Source of the DNA: Clostridium isatidis
GTDB taxonomy: Bacteria; Bacillota; Clostridia; Clostridiales; Clostridiaceae
NCBI RefSeq assembly: GCF_002285495.1
Contig: NZ_CP016786.1
Coordinates: 82,001-146,000 of the forward strand
DNA length: 64,000 nt
Direction: 5' to 3'
The first letter of the stretch is position 1; every line of letters begins with the position of its first letter. Shown in pieces: positions 55,120 through 63,456 of the stretch. The position numbers and the translations under genes were made by a program. The notes under the pieces were generated by a model. It saw only the letters and a list, made by a program, of their open reading frames with translations. It was not told the DNA's origin and did no database searches.

Positions 55120-56322
55120 ATGATTAAGGAATTTATTAGCAACAAAAATTTTAACAACTATTATTTTGGTAGAAATATTAGCAATATAGGTGATATTTTT
55201 CACGATGTTGCTCTCACAATTATAGTTTCTTCTTATACCAATTCAATTTTTATTTCGGGTGTGCTTGTATCTATAAATGCTATCGTGAGAGTATTAAGTT
55301 CTTTATTTTTAATTAAGATTATAGATAAACTTAATCCCAAAAAATCTATGATAAAATTGAACATGCTGTATGGATTTTTTGTTCTGATATTATTTTTACT
55401 TATAGTTTTCAAATTCAACTATTTTTATTTATTCATATTTGAGATTATTTTTAGTTTTATTTTTTCTATATATAAAATAGTAAGGGAAAAGATTTTAAAA
55501 TCAATATTACCATCAAGTAATAAATCAAAATATATGTCATTTATTTACACTTCTGAAAATACTTTGAGCGTATTAGTACCAATAATATCAGTGCTTTTGC
55601 TAAAGTTCATAAGTTTAAGATACTTTATATTAATTAATTCCATATCATTTTTTGTATCTGCTTATTATACTACTCGTATAGTAATTGATATGGGAAACCG
55701 TGGAAAAGTTAAAAATGAGAATACAAATTATGATTTTAAATATATAACTCAAATTTATCCTTATTTAATTCTGATATTTATTATAGCAGCAGTTATAACA
55801 TTTATATCTTCTACTTCTAAAATTATAATTCTTCAGTTTATTAAAGAGTTTAATTTTGATTCTAAAAAAGTAGGAGTACTTCAATCAATATTTGCAGTAG
55901 GTTGTATACTGGGCTCTTTTATTCCAGGAATGTTTAAAGATAATAGCATAATTAAAAATCTAAAAAAATTTATTTTTATATGTATTGCCATTTTTATTCC
56001 ATATATATTATATCAAAGCTTTTATACGTTTGTAATAGTAGATTTTTGTTACGGACTTATCTTTACTGCTATTAATGTATTCTTACAGGTTTATTATCAA
56101 TCTACTATTAAAGAAGAACATTTTGGATTTATTAGAAGTATTCACACTATTGTGGTAGGCGCTATAATACCATTATCGATGTTTATAAGTGGTTATTTGC
56201 TTAATTTATGGACACTAAAAATATTATTTTTGATTTTCAGTGTTATAATTCTATCTTTATTAGTTGTATTTTACATTTTAGAAGTTTGTTATGAAGAGAA
56301 CTATTTTGCAAAAGGAGAATGA
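55120..56322 (+). CDS. MFS transporter, probable peptide-product exporter
   Basis: A 400-residue membrane protein of the MFS_3 type (enterobactin-exporter/macrolide-efflux-like), with about 12 hydrophobic segments. The first loop has NFNNYYFGRNISNIGD, and a central loop rich in Lys separates the halves near residue 200. I start at ATG 55120, 9 bases after GAGGG, rather than at GTG 55102. It is followed at once by the first radical SAM gene (stop and start overlap region). Export of the cassette product or self-protection is an inference. Confidence 0.75.
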   Translation: MIKEFISNKNFNNYYFGRNISNIGDIFHDVALTIIVSSYTNSIFISGVLVSINAIVRVLSSLFLIKIIDKLNPKKSMIKLNMLYGFFVLILFLLIVFKFNYFYLFIFEIIFSFIFSIYKIVREKILKSILPSSNKSKYMSFIYTSENTLSVLVPIISVLLLKFISLRYFILINSISFFVSAYYTTRIVIDMGNRGKVKNENTNYDFKYITQIYPYLILIFIIAAVITFISSTSKIIILQFIKEFNFDSKKVGVLQSIFAVGCILGSFIPGMFKDNSIIKNLKKFIFICIAIFIPYILYQSFYTFVIVDFCYGLIFTAINVFLQVYYQSTIKEEHFGFIRSIHTIVVGAIIPLSMFISGYLLNLWTLKILFLIFSVIILSLLVVFYILEVCYEENYFAKGE

Positions 56323-56324
56323 AA

Positions 56325-57521
56325 ATGTATAGTATTAAATTAGACACAGGGAAAATACTGCATATTGCTGAGAATTATGGATGGTACATTGATGGTAATC
56401 TAGCAGGTGATGAAGATAATAGCATTTATTCAAGTAAATTAGTTAGAGAATTAGACTGGTATAGCTATTTAAGAAACTACAATATTTATGTTTCTGCTAA
56501 CTGTAATGGAAAATGTTTGTATTGTTACCAAGATGCTCAAGAGAAAAGAACTATTGAAAACTTATCTTTTGACGATATTAAAAATTATATAAATTATATT
56601 GAATCTATTAATGATGCAAGAACCCTTCCAAAGTCGATAGAATTATTTGGAGGAGAGCCGCTGCTAAGAAAAGATATTCACAAAATATTAGATTATATAC
56701 TTGATAGAGGATATAGTGTTAAAATCGCAACAAATGGTACCTTACCGATAATACAATCTAAAGCCATGTTAAAATATATAAAAAATTCAAACATACATTT
56801 TAGAATAAGTCTAGATGGTCATACGCAAGAATTACATGAGAAGTATAGAACTAAAAATACATTTTATAAGATTATAGATAATATAAAATATTTAGTTGGG
56901 AATGGTGCAGAAATATCGCTAAAAACTATTGTAACTAACCATAATTTTAAATATTTAAAAGATATTTTACATTATTTTAAATATGATTTAGGAGTAAAGC
57001 TTTGGAATTATAATGCTCTTTATGTGTTAGATTCAACTATAAAAAATAATATAGAAAGTACAATAACTCATTATACTTTAGTTGAAGAATTAACTAAAGA
57101 CGAATATAAAGAATATTGGGATATGTTTATTCAAACGCCATTAGCACAGATGTTAAAAAGTATTTATGTAAAAAAAATAAAAAAATATAGACGAACATAT
57201 CTATTTTTAAATTATGATAAAAACTTGTATTTAAATGATCAGCTTATTTTTCCAGAATATAGTATTGGAAATTCTAGTTGTTTAGACTTTGAAAAAATGA
57301 AAATGTTAGTATCAGAAATAGAAATGAATAGAAAAAGTTGTGAAAATTGCTTTGCAAAGGATTATTGTTTTTTGGGTAACTATGGAGAATTATATAATAT
57401 AGATAAAAGTTTAAGTACTGAATTTCCAACATGTGATCAACTAAGAAAAGCTGTAATACATATAATGTCATTAGAGGAAAAGGGACTCCATATTCTCAAA
57501 ACAATATATAAGATTTCCTAA
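56325..57521 (+). CDS. Radical SAM/SPASM peptide maturase-like protein 1
   Basis: A 398-residue protein. An N-terminal segment of about 55 residues (rich in Tyr/Trp) precedes the radical SAM motif CNGKCLYC (Cys 60, 64, 67). GGEPLLRKD follows near residue 107, and FRISLDGHTQELHEKYR near 165. The C-terminal SPASM-like part has NSSCLDF, then SCENCFAKDYCFLGNYGELY and FPTCDQL, enough Cys for auxiliary clusters. AAAGGAGA lies 6 bases before ATG 56325. It is 18 bases ahead of its paralogue. Substrate unknown; the candidate is the peptide at 54982. Confidence 0.8.
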   Translation: MYSIKLDTGKILHIAENYGWYIDGNLAGDEDNSIYSSKLVRELDWYSYLRNYNIYVSANCNGKCLYCYQDAQEKRTIENLSFDDIKNYINYIESINDARTLPKSIELFGGEPLLRKDIHKILDYILDRGYSVKIATNGTLPIIQSKAMLKYIKNSNIHFRISLDGHTQELHEKYRTKNTFYKIIDNIKYLVGNGAEISLKTIVTNHNFKYLKDILHYFKYDLGVKLWNYNALYVLDSTIKNNIESTITHYTLVEELTKDEYKEYWDMFIQTPLAQMLKSIYVKKIKKYRRTYLFLNYDKNLYLNDQLIFPEYSIGNSSCLDFEKMKMLVSEIEMNRKSCENCFAKDYCFLGNYGELYNIDKSLSTEFPTCDQLRKAVIHIMSLEEKGLHILKTIYKIS

Positions 57522-57539
57522 TTATTACAGGAGGGTATT

Positions 57540-58730
57540 ATGGATAATTTATTTATTAATGTTGATAGAAATACATATAGATGGTCGGTGGACTATGAAA
57601 AACATAAATATAATTCAGGCATATTTAAGCCAAGGGTAAATATAGATGATTATTTACTAATACATTCATCTATTGCTATAACAAACAAATGTAACCTCAA
57701 TTGCATCTATTGCTATAAAGAGGTTAATAAAAAAACAGAAATACACGAAATACCAAAAGAAGAGATATTTAATTACATTAACCTGTTAACAAATATGGAT
57801 AACTATAAATTAAAAACAATTCAGTTAATTGGTGGAGAGCCTTTAATTCATTCAGAGATTATAGAGATAATCGATTTTTTGTTATCCAAAGGCATCCAAG
57901 TAAGAATATCTACTAACGGCATGAGTGATATAATAAAGAAACCTGAATTTAAGCACATATTAAATGACACAAAGGTAGAATTTAGAGTAAGTTTAGATAG
58001 TCATATCGAAAGTATACATGATTCTTTTAGAGGAAAAGGAACTTTTAAAAAGCTGATAGGAAATATAGAATATTTATGTCAACATAAATGCCGATTATCA
58101 GTTAAATCTGTTATTACCAAGAGTAATATAAAAGACCTAAAACCTATGCTTTATTTTTTAAAGGAAAGAAATATAAGTAATTTTGCTTATAGTGCATTAT
58201 ATAATTTAGGCAGTGCTGAAGATAAATTTTATAGTGAAAATTATATATCAAATAGTGATATTCTATTGGAAATATTGAACATATTAGAAGAAGATCCAAG
58301 TTTGGCAAAGTTATTGAGACCCAATATATTACGCCATGTATTAGACAGTCTATTTATAAAAAATCCATATATATTATCTAAGATGTATCTGTATGTAAAT
58401 TATGACGGAAATATATATCCACAAGATCAGCTAATTTACGATAAATTTTGCTTAGGGAATATTTATAAACTAAATAATGATATATTTGGAGATATTGTTA
58501 GCAGGTTTAAAGATATTAAATTAAGATATGAAATAAATAGGAAAGAGTGTCTTGAATGTGACTTTTACCCATTTTGTGTTAAAGGTAACTATGGTGAGCT
58601 ATATAAAAAGGATGAGAAATTACTGGAGTGCTTTCCAAATTGTGATGATTTAAAAAAATTTATATCTATATTAATGAAAAATGGAAGCAATTCAAGAAAT
58701 ATATTATTAAAGATGCATAATATTTCATAA
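57540..58730 (+). CDS. Radical SAM/SPASM peptide maturase-like protein 2
   Basis: A 396-residue paralogue of the gene just upstream, in the same order of motifs. The radical SAM motif is CNLNCIYC (Cys 51, 55, 58), then GGEPLIHSEI, FRVSLDSHIESIHDSFRGKG, and a C-terminal part with CLECDFYPFCVKGNYGELYKKDEK and FPNCDDL. The two proteins share NYGELY and the FP-x-C-D ending, but differ widely elsewhere, so this is an old duplication with probable division of labour. CAGGAGGG precedes the ATG. Confidence 0.8.
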   Translation: MDNLFINVDRNTYRWSVDYEKHKYNSGIFKPRVNIDDYLLIHSSIAITNKCNLNCIYCYKEVNKKTEIHEIPKEEIFNYINLLTNMDNYKLKTIQLIGGEPLIHSEIIEIIDFLLSKGIQVRISTNGMSDIIKKPEFKHILNDTKVEFRVSLDSHIESIHDSFRGKGTFKKLIGNIEYLCQHKCRLSVKSVITKSNIKDLKPMLYFLKERNISNFAYSALYNLGSAEDKFYSENYISNSDILLEILNILEEDPSLAKLLRPNILRHVLDSLFIKNPYILSKMYLYVNYDGNIYPQDQLIYDKFCLGNIYKLNNDIFGDIVSRFKDIKLRYEINRKECLECDFYPFCVKGNYGELYKKDEKLLECFPNCDDLKKFISILMKNGSNSRNILLKMHNIS

Positions 58731-58883
58731 TAGTATATGTAGTGTTTTATTCTAGTTGTAACAATAGTTTACTTACATAATTTTAGATTAGTTGTAATTG
58801 ATTTTCTACTAATTTGAAAAACGTTTGTTCAAAATCTTCAGAAAGTCTTATTGAATGCTTAGGAAAGTATAAAATTTTCGCAA

Positions 58884-58918
58884 CCTGAAAGCTAGATTTT
58901 ATCTAGCTTTCAGGCGTT
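58884..58918 (+). terminator. Strong hairpin after the radical SAM genes
   Basis: CCTGAAAGCTAGAT/ATCTAGCTTTCAGG, a perfect 14-bp stem with a 3-base loop, followed by CGTTTTA. It probably ends the cassette transcript. Nothing else coding was seen at 58731-59018. Confidence 0.75.
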
Positions 58919-59018
58919 TTATATGTAAGCGTCAAAGTTTTAGTACCTTTAATATCTTCAAAAATAGCATTAAAATATCGTAGTAAGGCAAGATTGTGCT
59001 TTACTAGGATTAATTAAT

Positions 59019-59468
59019 TTATTTTTTATCTTTAATTTTCATATTTTCAGGAATCTTATCTGACCAAAGCATAAGATGCATTAAACTTTCCCTATCGGAT
59101 ATATCTATCTTAGATAGATTATCAAATAGATAAACTAAATACCTTTCTACGACTAATTTATTAGCCTTGGCAGTTTCAATAATGCTGTAAATATTGTTAC
59201 TTGCAGTTGCGCCCTTAGCAGTATTTGCAAAAAGGAAGTTCTTACGACCTATAACGAAAGGTTTAATAGCTCTTTCGGCTGCATTATTGTCTACCTCTAA
59301 AGAACCATCTAGTAGTACATTCTTTAATCCTGGTAAATGTTTTTTAGCATAATCAAGTGCTTTACCCAACGGATTTCTTGGAAGAGCATTAATTATTTCT
59401 CTTTCAACATAGTCAATAAAGTTATCTTTAATGGGAGACAGTTTTTCTGCTCTTAATATCACGCACAT
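59019..59468 (-). pseudogene. IS66-family transposase, C-terminal fragment
   Basis: About 145 residues from the C-terminal end of an IS66 DDE transposase: NALPRNPLGKALDYAKKHLP, then LLDGSLEVDNNAAERAIKPFVIGRKNFLFANTAKGA with the catalytic-region Glu, then the small IS66 C-terminal element. The N-terminal two thirds are missing. Confidence 0.85.
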
Positions 59469-59526
59469 CTATGAAGGTGAAATTCTTGTAATATATGTTT
59501 GTTTTTTTAGGGGGGGTTCACCTTTT

Positions 59527-59649
59527 CGCAAAATAACTAATTCTGCGTATTATTATCATCTTTCTATCAAAACACACGTGGAGTGCGTTGCGTTGATAGA
59601 GAAGAAATAGCTTGAAATCAAAGGCTTGGGGCAATTTGCCCCTTTTTTT
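59527..59649. repeat. 123-bp repeat module, copy 1
   Basis: The last 106 bases match 62723-62828 at about 100 of 106; the 3' 57 bases are identical. It contains a CTATCAA...TTGATAG hairpin and ends in GGGGCAATTTGCCCC plus TTTTTTT, a perfect intrinsic terminator. It lies just upstream of the IS91-like transposase. It may be an IS91 terminus or a small RNA gene. Confidence 0.7.
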
Positions 59650-59735
59650 CACTCTATAGGAAATTATATATTTAAGAAATTGTGGATAAGTTCGATAAAT
59701 TACCTATAGGAGTATTAAATTGGGTGATTATTTCT

Positions 59736-61034
59736 ATGAGTAAGATAACTATTAAAAGTATACTTGAAGATAAATTTGAAGAATTTTAGGAAAAACTTTC
59801 GTATAGGCTACCTAAAGATATGCGAGAGCATATCTTTAATGTGGTTCAAAAGTCTCTTCATTGTGGGGATATTAGCAAGGGATATGCTGAATACATGTGT
59901 ATGGAGTGCGGTGAAAGTGTCAAGGTAGGATTCACTTGCAAGAGTAAGTTTTGTGTAAAGTGTGGGAGATTGTATACATTAAAGTGGGTAGATAAGCAGC
60001 AAGAGAATATGTTAAATGTAGCACACAGGCACAGTGTCTTTACTATCCCAGAAGAATTGAGAAATTATTTTTTTAAAAATAGAGATATGCTTAAAGACTT
60101 GATGGACGGAGTTTATCAAGTAATAGACTATTGGTATAAAACTCATAAGGGAAAAAGCTATGAAGTAGGAGTAATTACTGTTATACATACATTTGGAAGA
60201 GACTTAAAATGGAATCCTCATGTTCATGCTCTTGTAACCGAAGGTGCGATTAATAATAAGTATAAGTGGTGGAAACCAGTAGAATATGTTCCTTATGAAT
60301 ATCTTAGAAAGTCATGGCAAAAAACACTTCTTGATATCATAAAAAAGTATTTTAAGGATTGGAAAACTAAAAAGCTAATAAGTGTTTTGTATAGAAAATA
60401 TAAAGATGGATTTTACGTTAATGCTGATAGAGCGATAACAGATATGAGAAAGGCTACTAAATACATAGGCAGATATCTTGCGAGAGCTGCGATAGCAGAG
60501 TATAGAATTGAAAGCTATGATGGAGAGAGTGTAACCTTTTGGTACGAAGACCATGATAGTGGTGAGCATATAAAGGTTACATTAGATGTATTAACATTTA
60601 TCGGAAAATTGGTACAGCAGATACATAAAAAAGGTTTTAAGTGTGTTAGAAGGTATGGTCTATATTCCAGAAAGAAAAATGCCTTAGCAAAGGAAATAAT
60701 ACATCTGTATAGATTTGTAAAGCAGTTAAAAATTTCTGATATCTTAAATAGGAAAAATAAACAAGAAAAAAAGAGCTGGAAACAGAGAATAATAGAGACT
60801 TTCAATAGAAATCCGTTAGAATGCAGAAAGTGTAAAAGAGAGATGGAATTATGGAAAATCTGGCATGATGACTATGGTTTGATATATGATATAAGGGAAT
60901 CGAACTATAAGGAGGTTAAGTCAGATGGATCCAATAGACGAATATTATTACGAACTAAATCCAATAGAGAAAGAACTTATGTACAAATATCGAGCAAGGG
61001 ATATGCTGAATACATGTGTATGGAGTGCGGATAG
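59736..61034 (+). pseudogene. IS91-family transposase (Y2-type HUH), with amber codon and scar
   Basis: The frame from ATG 59736 is cut by TAG at 59787-59789 (KFEEF-stop-EKLSYRLPKDM, where Trp is likely ancestral). It then continues with GYAEYMCMECGESVKVGFTCKSKFCVKCG (zinc-binding domain) and HRHSVFTIPEELRNYFFKNR. VITVIHTFGRDLKWNPHVHALVT follows, with the HUH-type His residues. Near the 3' end a 67-bp duplication/insertion replaces the ancestral ending. The catalytic part could start internally at 59820, but both lesions suggest decay. Confidence 0.85.
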
Positions 61035-61234
61035 AGAAAGAACTTATGTACAAATATCGATGCCTCAAGTGCGGTTACGAAGAATGGGCACCAGCATTTG
61101 TGGTAGATGAGATTGGCTACATGGACGAGGTTCTTCAGGATGATAGTGAGTGTAAAAAAAAGGGAATGCCTGTTTTGGTATGCCCTTGTTGTAATGCAGA
61201 TTTTTATTTTACTGGTGACAGTGAAAAGCAATAG
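60925..61234 (+). pseudogene. IS91 accessory zinc-ribbon ORF, split by insertion
   Basis: ATG at 60925 opens DPIDEYYYELNPIEKELMYKYR, overlapping the transposase end in another frame. After the 67-bp insertion (one extra base modulo 3) the original frame resumes at 61031 as EKELMYKYRCLKCGYEEWAP, and ends CPCCNADFYFTGDSEKQ. Cys pairs CLKCG and CPCC suggest a small zinc-binding protein carried by the IS. Confidence 0.7.
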
Positions 61235-61281
61235 AGTGGCTATCGCCACTCTATTGAGAGTCCCCGTTAGGGGATTTTTTT
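61230..61281 (+). terminator. Two hairpins at the IS91 3' end
   Basis: AATAGAGTGGC/GCCACTCTATT (61230-61255) and TCCCC/GGGGA with TTTTTTT (61261-61281). Position fits an IS91 oriIS end and/or terminator. Confidence 0.65.
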
Positions 61282-62048
61282 AAAGATAAACCATAGTTAA
61301 CGTAATAAGTTAAAACAAGTCCTAAAGTATAAGAAGATATCATGATGTTAGGCAGAGAAACCTTTGAAGTAACAGGGCTGTTCTTTGCTAGAGGAACAAA
61401 ATCAAGGGTAAAATCTCTAAATATGTACCTTACTTTGTACTTACCAGGATTCTTCTTAAAATCTTCCTTCTCAGACTTAGTCATTAAATTAAGATTTTTC
61501 TGGTAGTATGAGCAGTTATCGTTCTTGCACTTATACACATAGAATTCTTTGCGAAGCTTGGCTTTAACAAGCGTTTTACCACAATGAGGGCATCTCAATA
61601 CCACAGACTTTTGGTAGTAGTTTTTAGGATTAAAGGGTGTCTTACAAACTTTGCAAAGATATTGTCCTCTACCACCATTATTATCGTAGAGGTAAATGTG
61701 TGGAGCTCCACATTTTGGTCATATAACATCTTTTGGAATAGTAGGCTTATCTTTACGAGCCTTCACAGGTTCAAGTTCCTTACCATGCTTGTTCTTGTAT
61801 TCATTAAGAAGAAGTTTATAATCAAGTTTTTCGGGAACTTCAAAGATAGGCAGCTCATCAACCTGAAGTTTCTGATATTCCTTCTTTACTGGTTCATCAG
61901 AAAGGTTCTTGAGCAGATTTTTACCGAGAAGTAAGGTTAGTAAATATTTTATAACATCAGTTAGAAAAATAAGATATTCAACAAGAATCAAATTAATCAT
62001 GCTAGTAGCTTGCCTCCCTTTATGAGTGCTGTGTTTTTCTGTTAACAA
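61251..62048 (-). pseudogene. Zinc-ribbon DDE transposase, truncated and interrupted
   Basis: Starts at 62048 (or a little downstream, SMINLILVEYLIFLTDVIKY). It runs to KDKPTIPKDVI and stops at TGA 61719, where the next codon block CPKCGAPHIYLYDNNGGRG suggests TGC/TGT was ancestral. The frame continues through CPHCGKTLVKAKLRKEF and KYKVRYIFRDFTLDFVPLAK to YVNYGLSLKKS, then ends at the IS91 border. The catalytic DDE part is missing. I place it among clostridial transposases with two N-terminal zinc ribbons; the exact IS family is uncertain. Confidence 0.7.
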
Positions 62049-62103
62049 CTATAAAATACCGTAACTTTTGGGGGGTAGCAAGTTATTTATATAAAAATCA
62101 AGT

Positions 62104-62152
62104 AAAATCAAAGGGTTTCTGTCTTAGAGATATAAAAAACTTTGACAGTACC
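62104..62152. repeat. 49-bp repeat, copy 2 (putative IS end)
   Basis: 45 of 49 identical to 54910-54958. Upstream bases also correspond loosely (GGGGGGTA block at about 62071-62078 against the G-run near 54860). It lies 56 bases beyond the start of the minus-strand transposase remnant, where a terminal repeat of that IS is expected. Confidence 0.75.
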
Positions 62153-62176
62153 GAGAGGTAATAGGAGGTGTACTTT

Positions 62177-62371
62177 ATGTATGAGTATAAATTTGTAAAA
62201 ATTGATTTAAAGGGTATTCTCCCGCCAAAGAGTCCAGTTGAAGATTATCATAAGATTATTGAGGAAAATGCAATAGAGGGTTGGAGATTAGTCCAAATAT
62301 TTGCACCAGTAGTTTCTGCTGGACCATTTGCTGCATATTATGAATTAATTTTCGAGAAAGAAAAAATATAA
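62177..62371 (+). CDS. DUF4177 family protein, second copy
   Basis: A 64-residue protein: YEYKFVKIDLKGI, IEENAIEGWRLVQIFAP and YYELIFEKEKI follow the DUF4177 pattern. I start at ATG 62177 (GGAGG at 62164-62168). It lies right after an IS-end repeat, in a mobile context, unlike the chromosomal-looking copy at 45378. Confidence 0.72.
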   Translation: MYEYKFVKIDLKGILPPKSPVEDYHKIIEENAIEGWRLVQIFAPVVSAGPFAAYYELIFEKEKI

Positions 62372-62478
62372 GCTTAACTGTAATATATGGATTGAGGATA
62401 AGTGTAAAAAATTGATGGTTAGTAAGCTAGGAATATATTAGTTAAAATTACAGATATCAAAAATATGAGGATATCTGT

Positions 62479-62640
62479 TATGGAGAATAATAATAATGAA
62501 AGCTGTAGAAGATTTATAGAAGAATTTTTTTCAATGGAACAGCAATGAGTTTTTGTCTACATTTCATGCTATAACAGTAAATAATGAAGAAACTGCAAAA
62601 AATAACGAAAAAGCGTATAAAGAAAGTTTTATAATCAACT
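62479..62640 (+). other. Degenerate short coding remnant
   Basis: Two overlapping possibilities. One is a 22-residue frame from ATG 62479, starting ENNNNESCRRFIEEF. The other is a frame from ATG 62496 (KAVEDL, then TAG, then KNFFQWNSNEFLSTFHAITV and on to the TAA at 62639) that reads like a decayed gene. Neither has a recognisable family. The remaining bases 62372-62478 and 62641-62705 show nothing. Confidence 0.3.
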
Positions 62641-62705
62641 AATAGAATAGAGTATAGATAAGAACGAGAACTTGTACCCCTATGGAGAAGGGGGCGATAT
62701 TTTTA

Positions 62706-62828
62706 CGCAAAATCGATATTAATGCGTATTATTATCATCATTCTATCAAAACACATGTGGAGTGCGTCGTGAAGATAGAGAAGAAATAGCTTGAAATCAA
62801 AGGCTTGGGGCAATTTGCCCCTTTTTTT
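62706..62828. repeat. 123-bp repeat module, copy 2
   Basis: Second copy of the module at 59527. It ends in the same GGGGCAATTTGCCCC terminator. No transposase follows it, so it is a solo copy. Confidence 0.7.
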
Positions 62829-62858
62829 CATGTGTGTTTTATGTTTCCGTAGACTAAG

Positions 62859-62886
62859 GTTTTGAGGGGATTTGAACCCCCGGGGG
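62859..62886 (-). other. tRNA T-arm-like fragment
   Basis: On the minus strand, CCGGGGGTTCAAATCCCCTC (62863-62882) has the sequence and stem of a tRNA (or tmRNA) T-arm followed by acceptor-like bases. No complete tRNA can be folded; it may be a leftover attachment site. Confidence 0.4.
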
Positions 62887-62936
62887 CAATGGCATCAAGC
62901 TAAGAATACACAAATTGGAAATATATAAAAACTTAG

Positions 62937-63374
62937 CTCTATGCACAAAGAAGTGGAATAGTGCACTTAAATGCACCACTGAAAAAAGGGATGGTACTGC
63001 AAGGAGGCAGTCTTTTAGGAAGTATTTCAACCACTGATGAAGATATAATTGTAGAAGCACTTATTCCAAGTAGTGATAGACCAAGAATACATGAAAATGA
63101 TGAGGTATCACTGGCAGTAGGAGGATTAAACCAGGCTGAATACGGCACATTGAAGGGACAAGTTATTGCTATAGATGAAGATGCAACTATAGATAATGAA
63201 AAAGGAAATGTATTTTTTAAAGTTAAGATAAAACCAGAAAGGAATTACTTAACAGATAAAAAAGGTGAGAAGGTTAATCTAACCTTAGGTATGGTAACAG
63301 AAACTAGAGTAAAGTATGAAAAGATAACCTATATGAAATATTTTATGGAACAAATAGGAATTAAGTTCGATTAA
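62937..63374 (+). pseudogene. HlyD-family secretion protein, C-terminal fragment
   Basis: The frame opens after a TAG at 62934 and reads QRSGIVHLNAPLKKGMVLQGG, SLLGSISTTDEDIIVEALIPSSDRPRIHENDEVSLAVGG, TLKGQVIAIDED and a C-terminal membrane-side end TETRVKYEKITYMKYFMEQIGIKFD. This corresponds to the second half of the barrel-sandwich and beta-barrel domains of an HlyD-type adaptor for peptide ABC exporters. The N-terminal half with membrane anchor and coiled coil is gone. The bacteriocin-like gene follows 82 bases on. Confidence 0.8.
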
Positions 63375-63456
63375 TTAGTAGTTAAAGGCAGCTGCAGATG
63401 CCTTTAATATATACATTTATGTAAAAAAATGATAAAATGAGAGGAGAATTAAAAAA

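Noticed and set aside
53306..59820. In-frame TAG codons in several genes as a sign of amber recoding (for example pyrrolysine)
   Set aside because: The stops occur only in mobile-element genes, are mixed with TGA stops, and the IS91 site is best read as a lost Trp. No pyl genes are in view.
45600..63400. CRISPR array or defence island
   Set aside because: Repeats present are two-copy IS-like modules of 49 and 123 bp with no regular spacers, and no cas or known defence genes were seen.
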